Part shown: positions 47,806 through 59,721 of the stretch, piece by piece
Layout of the letters: each line of letters opens with the position of its first letter
How positions within the stretch are numbered: the stretch's first letter is position 1
Source: Kudoa neothunni
Taxonomy: Eukaryota; Cnidaria
Direction of reading: 5' to 3'
Assembly (NCBI GenBank): GCA_964304625.1
Contig: OZ199839.1
Location: 7,750,001 to 7,814,000, forward strand
Length of the DNA stretch: 64,000 bases
Position numbers and translations under genes: made by a program
Notes under the pieces: generated by a model
Seen by the model: the letters and a program-made list of their open reading frames with translations, nothing else
Databases searched by the model: none
Told to the model about the DNA's origin: nothing

Positions 47806-50800
47806 TCATATTTCAGGAGGGAACCCGTTACGAGCCTGATTTATGGCGAAAGTAGCCAACTCGGCATCAGGGGAAATCATCTGAATTCTAGTTTCCCATA
47901 TTCTTAGGTTGTCAATAGCATTTTGCAACCAAACTCCATATCGACAATTAAGCAATGATTCCAACGACTTATGAAAATCAAGCACTCAAAAATTCGTATC
48001 GTAAGGACAAGACTTACTTGCATAAGCGGAATTCCAACGTTAGAAAGCATTGATATCATGAAGAGACCGAAATAATTGCCTAACGATCTTTCGTGGTGGG
48101 GTAACTAAGATAATGTTATTTGCAATCCGCAGAGACTTACTGAAAAATTACGCGTGGAGTAGAAGAAAATAACTGCTCAACATCTCCTTGATTAAAATAT
48201 TCGGTTTGGAGTGTCTTGACAATCTATTTGTTTGAGTCAAGTTAATCAATATACCAACAGGAAGTTGTTTTACTTTGAGGTGATCATCCCAGGGACTATA
48301 AAGGAAGATCATATCCGAGATGAGAAGAAGAGTTTTCATTAGGAGACGTTTACGCTCGGGGTTCCTTTTCCAATGTTCCTTCAATAATGGGTATGAACGA
48401 ACTTCTTGGAAGAATCGATCCCTAATACTAACGAACAATCAATCAACCATTATATAAATATCATTGTTCACACCCACCCTACGATATTTTCTTCGCTGGT
48501 TTCCACAATGCATTCTTTGATGAGATCGACTGTACTCCTGAAATCAGTCGTGTGCCACTCTCTTAAAAAGTTGCACTCTTTGATCAAGAGTATTTTTTCC
48601 ATTAGGTCGAACTGCTGTTGTTCCAAGGGAGAATTTGAAGGAAATACAATGAGCAATGGGTCAAAACTTCTAACATGGAAGTAGTTGGTTTTTCCACGAT
48701 GATCAATATCATGGACCACAGAGGAAATCATGAGAATAAGGTTTTCTTTGTCGTTGAAGAGCTCACTCAAGGGATTGTTTTGAAGTAATGCACTCATTGC
48801 ACAGGTAGAACGTACCGCATGGATCCAGTTGTGATAAGGAATATCACGGTAGCATTTGCGAATCGCACACAAAAAGTTGCATAAAACCTAACCGATGTGA
48901 TAAACAAGCTTTGTCACATTAATTAAACTTACTGTTCTGTCAATACTCAAGTTAACGTGGAAATCAAAGGCTTCAAAGTTCTCTAAACACGTGTTGACAC
49001 ACTGGAGTTGGCGAATGCGGTTGGAGGCGATTTCACAAGTGCAACTGAATCTTCGAACAAGCTGTTCAAGTGCCATTTCATCGTTCAAGTCGATATCGTC
49101 TTCGTTTCCTGGTTGTCCATCGGTCCTAATTTCGGAATTGTTATTTGACTGGTTTGATTGAATTCCAGAGTCTGTCTGGGATGGTTCGTCATCTGAAGCC
49201 ACACTATTATCGGAGAAGTTATTCTGTTGATGCCATCTTGATCCCACTTCTAACGCTCGTATGTAGTTAAGAACTTCGTTTGAGAATTCTCGATCATTTA
49301 TTTGATTTTGGAACATCTAATAGAATCGCTCGAATCGAGAAGCCGCCACAAACCACAGACATATACCTCAATGTATATAGCGGTTTGGTTCATAGATCTT
49401 ATTCTATAGTTAGAATAGTAACTAGCAATAACGATGTTTCCAATGTGAACCACAATAGGCTAAATATTGTAACATTTAATGGGTGAACTGTTGATAAATT
49501 AAAATAACAATAATCAGAGTAAAATATATTGTGATATAAAAGCTCTTACCACAAATTCGCACAGTTGTGAATCGGTAAAATTGTCACCAGTAATGCAGTC
49601 ATTGCATTGAATAACACCGACAATATTGTCAAATCCGTCAACCATCACAGCCGCCATAGAGTTGGTTACGTACGTTGTTGGTTCAAACGAATAAATGGAA
49701 CCAAAGTCTTCGAAGCTAGGGGCAGTCTGTTGCCCAGGCTAATCACAATAAGAAGAATAAATCTCTATTAAAATATTACAAATTTGTTGCATATCTCATG
49801 ATACACCAGTGTAGGTATTTTCTTAGTGTTCAATATTGCACTAAATGATATTATTACTTCCACAAACTGACAATTGACGAAACAACTATTCTCCGTCGAT
49901 GTTCACGCGGTTGCCGGTAGTCACTGTGTCTGTATCATCGAGAATTGACACTAGGCCACAAACTCTCTACACAAAAATTAATTGTGGCGACTCAGATTAA
50001 TCAAAAAGTTCCTCAATAAGTAGTTGTAACCAATTTCAGTTGGGAAATTACTTCATTTTCTTTGACAAAAATGATACATTCCTTGCAATGAACAAACTTC
50101 TTGATGGTGGAAAGAATTTTATGGATAAGGTTTGGAACAAGGCCGACTTCAGGCTTGATTCTCCCAACAAAGAAGTTAAACCTGATAGAGTTTATGTTTG
50201 GTTCTACTAAAGTCGCTCTTTTGGAGTATATAATTTCGGGGTAGTCGATCAAACTGAATTCCGCATTGGCGTCTCTTTCAGCATTGGATGAGTCAGAGCT
50301 TTCGGAACCTAGCGTCTCATTACCCAATCTACCATTTGTATGGCCTTCCGAGTCCGAATAGTCTAGGTTGAGATCTTCAAAGTTGAAAAACGTGTCTAGA
50401 TCATCCTCAGAAGGTTGTTTATCCGCAGATGAATCTTCATCCACGGATGGTTCTTCTTCCTCACATGGTGGCTTGTCCACAGCAGTAACTTGATCTCTTA
50501 TGGTTGAATTGTTATTTTGATCGAACGAGGTAAAAACATTTTCCTCATCAGCCCAAATGTCGTCGGTAGTGCTAATAGAAAGTAAATTGAGTAATGCGTC
50601 ACGTAACGAGATGGTAGGATTGTAGTGAAGAAATCTACTTGGTTGTATTAGGTTGGTTGATATGACCTAGAGAATTAGCCTAATCACTAACTTATCTAAT
50701 CAAATGATAGATACTGATGTTATTATTATTGTCGATAGCATTATTATCTGAATTGAGGGGGGAATTTCCATTGTCAGACTTTTGGAGGTCACGTCCATCA

Positions 50801-50808
50801 TCACTCAT
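47806..50808 (-). CDS. GAF-domain 3',5'-cyclic nucleotide phosphodiesterase, about 12 exons, divergent pocket
   Basis: Class I phosphodiesterases hydrolyse cAMP or cGMP. Proposed exons: about 50715-50801, 50031-50666, 49887-49966, 49780-49840, 49550-49738, 49367-49459, 48933-49316, 48478-48887, 48274-48427, 48141-48223, 48018-48087, 47806-47967 (about 802 residues; introns mostly 41-64 nt, one of 90). Order: an acidic low-complexity N-terminus, one GAF domain (about residues 190-350, ending V-G-V-I-Q-C-N-D-C), a helical linker, then the catalytic domain from about 500. Metal and acid residues are kept: Y-H-N-W-I-H (529-533), H-D-I-D-H-R-G (569-575) and D685. The E-N-H-H block reads E-Q-Q-Q (599-602), and the invariant substrate Gln aligns with Met736. 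Start uncertain: ATG 50801 keeps frame with exon 2, while ATG 50808 gives a more typical acidic N-terminus but does not. Confidence 0.88.
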
Positions 50809-53435
50809 TTTTAGGTATTACTGACTCGTCAAACTAACGAAGATTTATTTAAATATTATTTTGTAGTATACTGAGGTAATTTTGAATTCCACGTAATTAG
50901 TTTGTAAACAATTTTAATAATTATCTCATCGATTTAATACTATTAAATCGATCGAAAACCACTCCATCTGCTTAATTTAGTTGTTGTAGGTTTAAAGAGT
51001 TATCTAAATTGTTAATAAACAAATTGATAAATTCAATCTAATAAAATTTTCTCCATAATCACCACTAAATATTCAGTTATACTTTACAAACTCGTTTATC
51101 TCACTAAACTCATGTGGATTAAATTTTTAAAAATGATATTTTAAATAATAATTTCATTGTGGATCTGATAAATCAAGAAAATAAAAAAATTCTCCAATCA
51201 TCCTGAAATGTGACTCATCACGTTCAAAATATAATAGTATTAGACAGTGCTGGTGCAAGCGTTATTTGCACCAAATAAAATCATTTACTACCCTTTTATT
51301 GATGCTGTACAAATATATTTCGATGGTTTTTGATCACTTTGAACAATAGTTTCCCATCAAATAATTGTTAAACTTTGATGGCAATATTAATCCAATATAT
51401 TCGAGATCAAACTGATCAAAGTAATATCTTTCATAATATCATTCGGGTGTTATTGGTGGTGATTATCTATTTTAGAAACAATAGTTAGAAGGCGGCTGTG
51501 CAATTTTCTTATCTCAACAGATAACAGAACAATGTTGCATCCCTTTTTTATATTTGATGCTTTCAATTGTAACTAGTAAGCAAACAATTCTTTACGATAA
51601 CATCACATATCTATGACTTTATGACTCTTTGACTATTTATTTCATTTGTGCTAAATATTTGTCATTTATTTTGGTGGTTAAAGTTTATATAGTATCTATT
51701 TTTTAACCAGATTATAAAATTGTTTGATAATTACAGCCATTATCTTTTTTAACTTTTGATAGGTCATTTTCTATATTTAATTTTTGGTGAAATTTGATAA
51801 TATATTCCATTGTGAACTAAACACAAATTGTAGTTTACAGCAATGCATATTTTTAGCCATGAGCCCATATTTGTCATTTTTTAATCTTTACTCATTATGG
51901 AAACTTGTTGACTTTCATGGTGGGGTAAAAACTTACATTTCTTAAAAAATAAGGCGTTAAAAGTATTATTGAGCAGTTCTTATAACAAATCAATTAAAAA
52001 ATATGCAAATAATTAGATAATTAACTATATCCTTAACGTATTATTTTATTTTCAACATATTTACCGCATTTTCTTTGTAAGTACTTTGGAAATTCGAATA
52101 AACCATCAATAGCTGAAGTATTTGATAGTCAATCGAATAAAAGATAATTACATCGTTCATTTTCTATGAAACCAATGAAATAATTTAATCGCCAAAAAAT
52201 TAATATTAAACGCTTATGAGCAAAAATAACAAAGTTTACTTTGTTATACATTAAAGTTAATAAATTATAAAAACGAAAGTGGGTAAAACCAAGGTCGATG
52301 ACTGATAACTGTTCTTACTTTTTACTATTTATGGATTACTGTGCTACATTGCCTATATTGAATACTTTGTAAATATGGTGGATGTAAAAAGTCGTCATTA
52401 TTATTGGAATCTCGTTTAAGACGTACAAAAATCTACGGAGAGATCAATCTACAAGGTATACTATTAAAAATTTGGCCTTTAAATTTAAATGTAGATTCCT
52501 TTAATATGTAGTCGAAATGGTTAAGATATCAATAGGGACTTATTGTAAAAGCTAACTATGGGAACTAGAATGAATATAATTCATTGAATAAGCATAAATA
52601 TGTAGCCTTAATCCAAGAAACGTCATTTGTACATAATACGTAAAAATCTTATTTAAGCATACGACTAAATGAATTCTGTTGCAGTATTTCTTTGAATTAG
52701 TATGTTTGTTAAAAGTTTATAATGAAATTTTTAACTTTTAATACTCCAAAAAGAAGATTATTTAACTCTATCTCAATATAATGTTCTAACCATATAAATT
52801 ACTCCTTGCTAATTTATGGTTCAAATATTGTTTTAACATCTAATTATACACGTTAACATTTAATTAGTCATCAGATATTTACTCAAGGCTCAAATTATCA
52901 TTTTTCCACGTTTTTATTGATTTGTATATAAATTTTCATTATTTATTCAAATAAAATACCTTACAAGATTGGTTTTAATTTTAATTTATTTTATAATTAA
53001 CACTGTACATCAAATTCAATTTGGTCGCTAACTATGAAAAACGATTTTCAACCTAGTATTCTAATGAGAATAAGTTCTAAAGTAAAAATATTCCAAAGTC
53101 AACCTTTGAAGTTTTTACAGACCAACTTCACTCCTGATTAATAATGTGATTCTATTGTTAAATTTTAAATTATAGTATTATTTATAAGAGAAATAGTTAG
53201 AAAATACAAATTTATAAATGAGATATCAGCCCATTTATTATATATTTATTATTATGTTATCTTAACGATGGCAGGAAAAACAAGAATTTGATTACTGACA
53301 AGGTTCAACTGATGGAAATATCATCGAGAGTAGAGTAATGCTACAAATACTAGCTAGTTATGAGTAAACCAGAGATTATAAGAACGATTTAATCACTGGG
53401 GACTAAACTTTGACGATGACCGGAATACCCTAGCG
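50809..53435. other. AT-rich intergenic DNA with one short hairpin
   Basis: No gene was recognised in 2.6 kb. A perfect 7-bp stem (GGTGCAA...TTGCACC) lies at 51252-51272. The first few hundred bases are the likely promoter side of the phosphodiesterase gene. Confidence 0.45.
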
Positions 53436-53528
53436 CAGTTGTTCTTAACCTTTCTTTTCTAGCGGACCCCTAATGTGTTTAAAGAATTTAACACGGACCT
53501 TACCTTGTTTCAACCTTCTAGGTAACAA
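53436..53528 (+). repeat. hAT-style terminus fragment
   Basis: CAGTTGTTCTTAACC at 53436, followed by a GCGGACCCC stretch, has the look of the outer end of a hAT non-autonomous element. The preceding eight bases are CCCTAGCG. No nearby partner was found; a related inverted end lies at about 63577. Confidence 0.45.
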
Positions 53529-54052
53529 TTAATCAGGCCCCTCGGAGTATAACTGGGGTCCATTTGGACCAAGAGTTTTTTCGTAATTTTGTTTAATAAC
53601 AGTGGTTTCTATCAATCTACAAAATTATAATTTTAAGAAATATTTTTTGTTGTTAATAAATTTTCGTTTTATTTTTTCTAACGCATGCGCCCACATGCGA
53701 TGTTCCCATATAAACTGGACGAATGATTATTTTAAAATGACTGATGTTGGAATTCGTTAGTAACTTCACAAACACATAATATAGATGGTGGATATATTAA
53801 AGGAAAAATTCTAAGTCATATTTTGCCGGCTTACATTTTATATATTGTCTAAAAGAAACCAAATTGCTCATCACGACATATATTTTCTCAGTGGTTATAA
53901 TTTTTGATCGCCACGTTAACCTAAATGTTCCATATTTATCTAATTGGGGAAAGTTATCGTTTAGCTGTCCTTCCTCTGAAGTTTCTGCATTATCAAAGTG
54001 GAGCGCTCTAGTTAGACGCTTGAATTTGTGCGAGGAAAAAAGATCTTTGTAT

Positions 54053-54060
54053 ATCCTCCT
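54053..54060 (+). repeat. Target-site duplication (left) of nested hAT 1
   Basis: ATCCTCCT, identical to 55412-55419. Confidence 0.9.
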
Positions 54061-55411
54061 CAGGGTTACCAGAGTCGTAACAACACATCGAAACCAGTTG
54101 ATAAGTTTTAAGGTCAACGAGTTTTGAGATAGAATTATCATAAATGCGTGCCACGAATAAACTAATGTGTTAGAGGACAGCGCGAAATATCCACTAATAT
54201 CTCTCAAATAGCTCTAAACGTTTAAATGATTATGACGAATTACAAATTTTATTTAGCATCGAGCATCAGAAGGTATTGTAACTCTCCTGCAAGAGATGGT
54301 TATCTCTCGGGCATAGTTTTATCAAAATGTTGGAAGAATGGACGGTTCTTGCAACGTTTGTCTAAGTTGGAACATCAGAAAACAGTGCCGAACTCGCATC
54401 AAGAATATTTTCACTCTCTTTAAAACCATGAATAAAATGTAATATGCTTTTTTAGCTTTTATCATACCCATAGTGAATGAACTCAACGTTGAATTACCAG
54501 GTGAGAGTTTAAAGTAAACCTTATTTATTTGTTGAGAAGAAATCTGATCAAAAAATAACACCTTCTGGAGTATCAGTTTTAAAGACCTATCCAATAATAC
54601 TCCTTTGGATTATTTGGATTAGTTTTATTATGAGCCGAAATTAGAATCTATTTAGAATGAAACTGCTCCCTTTCCTACCAAAACCCTGGATTTCAATTGG
54701 CTACTTTCGAAACAAACATTTCAAAAGTCATCTACCATTGCCAAGTTTATGAATTTACAAATTATTTGAAGCATTTCATCCTGCAAATGTCAATGAAGGA
54801 AAACCCCATTCCATTATACCCTTCTAAGGAGATTTCCAAATATTGTTGTTGAGGATGAACATTTAAATTTGGATATTGAATAAATAGAACATGACCTGAA
54901 GAATAATGGCCAATAGTTGAAAAAGACCTAGAAAAATTTTGGTATGTGGTCTCGATTGAAAGAAGTGGAGAAGTATTTGAGTATCCATTACTGTCAAAAT
55001 TAATGTTGTTTTTAATTGCTTTTCTCCATTCATCCAGATCTTCAGAGAGATTATCTTTATTAGTGAATAACATCAAAGTTAAAAAAACAGAGCTTTATTG
55101 GAAACTGAGACAATAAATGCTCTTCTATATTCTGGATGTTTATTGAGAGATGCCAGTTAGTTGAGATGGAATCTATCTGATCAGTTAACTAAAATGATGG
55201 AAAATATAAACCTATATGAGGAAGGTGATGATAATAAATTAACATTTTAATAAATAAATAGATCCTATCGATAATTTTTTCTGTTTAGATTAGTTTTATG
55301 TTGCTAGAACTTTATTTTTTGTACCATTTTTAAAATATGATACCTTTTTAATAATTTGAGCGGGATTTTAAAATTTTTGGTACGATATATAAAACTCATC
55401 TGGCAACCCTG
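54061..55411 (-). mobile_element. hAT-type element 1 nested in the piggyBac element
   Basis: The 1,351-bp unit starts CAGGGTTACCAGA and ends with the inverse of CAGGGTTGCCAGA. Eight bases, ATCCTCCT, are repeated exactly on both sides (54053-54060 and 55412-55419), the signature of hAT insertion. Minus-strand frames at 54322-54594 and 54762-55076 may be transposase debris but show no family motif I can name. It splits the piggyBac transposase. Confidence 0.85.
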
Positions 55412-55419
55412 ATCCTCCT
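55412..55419 (+). repeat. Target-site duplication (right) of nested hAT 1
   Basis: ATCCTCCT, identical to 54053-54060. Confidence 0.9.
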
Positions 55420-55733
55420 ACCTTTATTACAACTAAACATTTCATTAACATCAAAATCTTTTCATTTATTACCGTAATGGTTGTTACTGCACTGATTCTT
55501 ACATTTAATTATTTGTTCCACTATTCCCATTGGAAAGAAATAATGAAAACATCCTGCAATACTCAAGATCCTTTGTGTGCCCTACATAGTCACATTTTGA
55601 ATAAAATTCATGTTATTTTCTGTCGTTACCTTGGTTTGATTGCATTCGATAAATTGTTGTTTTTGTCTACAAGCGAATCGTCATTTTCATCATCCTCATC
55701 GTTGACAGTCTCCTTAAATCTATTCCTCTAAAG

Positions 55734-57387
55734 TAGTAATGGGCACAACTTTTAGGGGGTGCGGACCATATTGGCGCATTACAGAAGCTTGGTAAGCCGT
55801 AATGTTGACTACGCGTTTTTTTGGGAACATAAATACCGGTTGGTGGGTTTTCTAACATTTTTAGTACAATAAAAAAATTAAGTATGTAAACTAATTTAAA
55901 AACGCTTCCAATTAGATTAAATTAATAAGAAATTAAATATATTTTTTTTTAAATGTAGGAATTTTGTGATTGGTATACTATTGTAAGTTACGATTGAAAT
56001 AATATGTTTTATTCTTAATAAATTTTAATATTAACTGAAGTCATGAAAAGTTAATATTACTCATTAAGTACACATGAAATATTTAAACAATAACTCTGAT
56101 AGAATTATTTCATAGTTATTTTAAACTTGACATTTAATATAACATATCATACTTCAAAAGTGATCTAAGTCATGAACATGAATACAATCAAATTATTCAA
56201 ATTAATTATATCATGATATTTCAGAGTAAATCAGATTTATTTTGACTCGAATATCACCAACAAATAGAATTAATATTCTTAAAATTTATTACGAAATATG
56301 ATTTAAATAACATAAAACTATAAAAATCGTAATTTTTTTAGGTATCAATGCAATATTCATATTTTTAAAGTTTTATAAAATGATTCTTTAGAATATAAAT
56401 CCTCCCAAAAAATTATCAGAAATTATTTCTTTTAATTTCGCTTGATAATATCAAAGGATAAAAAAATATTTATCTTTAGGCTTCGACTCATAATAGATCG
56501 GTGTTGTTTTTTATAACTTCCAAGGTATTTTAAGGTAGTATATTCTTCATTGTTATCGTTGATTTTCTCACTGAACTCCCCATGTTTCGTTTTGTGATGC
56601 CGATTCAAGTTATATTGCTTTAATACAGCAACTGATTGAGACAATGCAAACACACCATTTTTTCATTTAATGAGTGAAGAGATATTTTTGAATCAGGCCA
56701 GTCATCACCAAAATTACAGTTTTTATCAATAATTTTACGCTCCGGGAGGACATCTATATTTAGTTGTGCAAACCTGTGTTGTCAAAAAAAGACGATTAAT
56801 AAGAAAAGTTTGAGCGCGCTATCACTCGATAAACTTAAGAAGATAAATAGAAAATTATTTTTACATTTAGCTGATATATTTGTATACTCCTCTATTATTA
56901 ACATTTATGTTTAACAACCTAAGGATATCTAAGAATGATACAAATTGCATCAACTTTATACCTTTTTAAATATAGCAATAAATAATTTTTACGTCAATAC
57001 GTCGTTTATAATGATTGATATGGGGATGATTCTTTTCTAGTTGGATTTCTAATTTAGGTATGAGTATCGCAGGTTCATGGTTTTTACTATCAAGTTATTT
57101 TTAGATTATTTTAGTTGTAAATTAAATCCCACGTACCAATTTTTCCCAAAATTGATAACCTGTTATTTTGTTCAAAGCGCGTACTAGACCTTACCTTGAC
57201 CACTGTTACATATGATAATAAAAAGTAGGTAAAATTTCATATCAGATAACTAAATCGAGGAAAATTAAATTTAATAAATCCACCCTATCTAATAAAAGGT
57301 TATTTTCTAATTAATTATGGAGAAAACGCTGTCCCGGTGTTACAAAATTGTGAAAACGTATGTATGCTCCCGCACTTTGCCCACCAC
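55734..57387 (-). mobile_element. hAT-type element 2 nested in the piggyBac element
   Basis: The 1,654-bp unit has ends TAGTAATGGGCACAAC (left) and the inverse CAGTGGTGGGCAAAGTGCGG (right). The flanks are CTCTAAAG at 55726-55733 and CTCTAGAG at 57388-57395, a 7-of-8 match. On the minus strand at about 56460-56780 it encodes the N-terminal zinc finger of a ZBED5/GTF2IRD2-like hAT transposase: C-L-H-C, then Y-N-L-N-R-H-H-K-T-K-H. The catalytic part is gone. Confidence 0.82.
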
Positions 57388-57515
57388 TGCTCTAGAGTAA
57401 ACGTATTTATGAGAATAGAAGAAGTTTGGATCCTAATTATTATATAACGGCTGAGAAAACAGGATAATAATCTCGCCTGGGGTCCAAATGGACTCCAGCT
57501 CAATTAGAGGGTTAA

Positions 57516-58149
57516 AGCATAATCCAATTATACATTTAAATATTTTATCCTTTTCGTCCCATTGTTCAATTTGGTGAACAGGCGAAAAAAGATTTTAAAT
57601 TATTGTTGAATTTTTTATTTGAAAAATTGTAGATGCAAAAAATAATTGGGCACGCAAGGGTTAATTTCAATCATTTATCTGATATCTCCAATTTTGTTAA
57701 AATATTTATTATGTAAATTAATCACGTAGTTATATTGTTTTAAAATATATATTAAATTTTTTTAACCATTAAGATGTGAATCATTGTTGGTATTAAAACG
57801 AAAAATTTACAACTATGAAATCCTTACCAGTAATTTTTTTAGAAATTATTAAAATTCTATCAAAGTATATAAAATAATGCATAATATTTTTAAAATAAAA
57901 TATTTTATGAAACTAGTTGAATTATTATATATATATTTGTTAATGTTTAAAAAATCCATAAAAAAATTTCTAAGTGAAAAATGCTTTTATAATAATCGAA
58001 ATATTTTCGCTATATAAAATCTCTGTTTTCGTTAATTATTGTTTTTATTAAAATAAAAAGAACAAAGAGGGAATTATTATATAACAGATTGCGAGATTAA
58101 TGCATAGAATTATTTGTTATACAAATAATAGACATTAAAAGAATATTTC
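57516..58149. other. Intergenic DNA with a solo piggyBac-style end
   Basis: CACGCAAGGG followed by TTAA at 57661-57664 resembles an inverted piggyBac terminus (CCCTTGCGTG); no partner was found. The rest is AT-rich and featureless. Confidence 0.4.
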
Positions 58150-58614
58150 ATATGAGTCTTGTGGTTGCCTTGTATCAATAGGTTCACCGAATTCTGACTA
58201 AGTATTGTATTTGAAGGAGAAACAAGCATATAAGCGCTTTCGTGACTTTGTTTTTATGGTAACCCAATTTTGCAATAATAGGCTGTTGTAAAAACAGTAA
58301 TCATTCTAATCGCATAGTCTGTAACATGTAGAAATGATTTTTGGAATTTTTAGGTTTTATCAAATAAATCACCGAACAACCTTTATTTTTATTGATTTTT
58401 TTTACAAAATACATGATAACACGAGGAAATTTTGTAATAAACATAAAATATTTATATGAAACAATAACGTAAGGGTATATTTGAAATTTATAGTAAATAC
58501 GATAATGTTAAAAATTGTCTAACTATAATGAATGTTTGATGATAAAATTGAATTTAGATTTTATTGAAATCACTCACGGACCCCAGGTTATGAACCGCAG
58601 GTTGCCGACCTCTG
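58150..58614 (-). repeat. Dispersed repeat, partial copy ending in a hAT-style terminus
   Basis: From about 58220 to 58598 the sequence aligns with about 63155-63577, with shared blocks such as AATCATTCTAAT, ATTTTATTGAAATCACTCA and CCCCAGGTTA. Inverted from 58614 it reads CAGAGGTCGGCAACC, a hAT-like end followed outside by ATCTAAAT. Confidence 0.65.
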
Positions 58615-59721
58615 ATCTAAATGTCTTTGTTGCGCTAATATCCGTTTTTACATTTTAAAACTAAAAAGAAAGAACAATATTTGAATAATATTTGTTTAAA
58701 TTTCAATTATTTTCGGGTTCTTCAGAATGAAATAAAAAAAATATTTTTCATAAATATTTCCATTACAAATACCTAAATATAAACATGTAAGTTGAATTTA
58801 AAAGATTCGTTTTGTATTGAGCCATAGTATATTATCGTTACACCCTTTGGAACCCCTAGTTTATTATGTCCCACTCTTAACTATGGCCTGTAGTTTTCGA
58901 TCACCGCGGGCTACAACCTCAACATTTATCCTCAGAAAACAATAAAGCGGTAAGGATATGGTTATATTAATCATTTCAAATTTTATAAAATTTAACTCTA
59001 AAATTTATTTGCTATTAATGTTACCAAAGATGGTAATTGAAGAAAAATGCACAAGTTAAATGCTTGATTCAATTCAACTTATTATTGAGACAGAAAATAA
59101 GTACATAACAATCATTTTAAACTGTAATCGTGAATACAATATAAATCAAACCATAATTTTCTTGTTAGACGTCGTTAAATTTTGTATCTCACGAATTTTG
59201 AAAAAAATTATTAGATAGATTGTTAAAAATTACAGGTAGAGATCAATATTCATTGGGTTTAAGTTCCCTCAAGATTATTTAAGGATTGAAGTTTCCTAGC
59301 ATATGTGAACTGACCGGTAAACAACATAATCACTAAATATTTGTACATCAACCATGTATACAGATTTTTGACAATATTTTAAGACAGAAATGAATTTTTT
59401 ACAAAAAGATTATTGCAATCTTTTATTAGGTCTATTAAATAATCCAATTTATACGTGGAGTATTATTTGATTGAAGTTTAACACAGTTATTACATTACAC
59501 ACAATGACAAGATCTGAGCTTACGATTATTGGAAAAATTACGTCATGTGACATCTGATTTAACACGTAATTTTGATCCAGTTTGGCGCAAGTAAGTTCAA
59601 TTGTAAGTGTATATAAATTATATAATGTGTAAAAATAACATCAATCTATTCGCTAATGGATTAATAATTTTGTGACTTGATAAATATTAATAGTTGCATA
59701 AAATTTTTCATATGGTCGGTA
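58615..59721. other. AT-rich intergenic DNA downstream of the Kunitz gene
   Basis: No recognised feature. The 3' untranslated region of the minus-strand Kunitz gene should lie in its right part. Confidence 0.4.

Larger units (their letters stand above)
53529..57515 (-). mobile_element. piggyBac-type element interrupted by two hAT insertions
   Basis: The left end starts with TTAA at 53529-53532 and has CCCCTCGGAG with the palindrome CTGGGGTCCATTTGGACC. The right end, inverted from 57511, reads CCCTCTAATTGAGCTGGAGT and carries the same palindrome, with TTAA at 57512-57515. A minus-strand piggyBac transposase fragment (F-K-R-L-T-R-A-L-H-F-D-N, F-R-Q-Y-I-K-C-K-P-A-K-Y) lies at 53797-54050, and an acidic N-terminal stretch (N-D-E-D-D-E-N-D-D-S) near 55670-55710. 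Removing the two hATs with one target copy each leaves about 960 bp, the same size class as the elements at 28.8 and 41.1 kb. It is non-functional. Confidence 0.82.

Noticed and set aside
48088-48123. Shorter 3' splice site after TATCTTAG for the phosphodiesterase intron
   Set aside because: It would make a short intron and put a stop in frame; the acceptor ending at 48088 gives a 53-nt intron and an open frame.
51252-51272. GGTGCAA/TTGCACC hairpin as a histone-type or terminator stem-loop
   Set aside because: The sequence does not fit the histone stem-loop, there is no gene upstream, and one 7-bp stem is expected by chance in 64 kb.
53797-54207. Minus-strand frame 53797-54207 as a single piggyBac protein segment
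   Set aside because: The hAT boundary at 54060/54061 with its exact target duplication shows that the part above 54061 belongs to another element.
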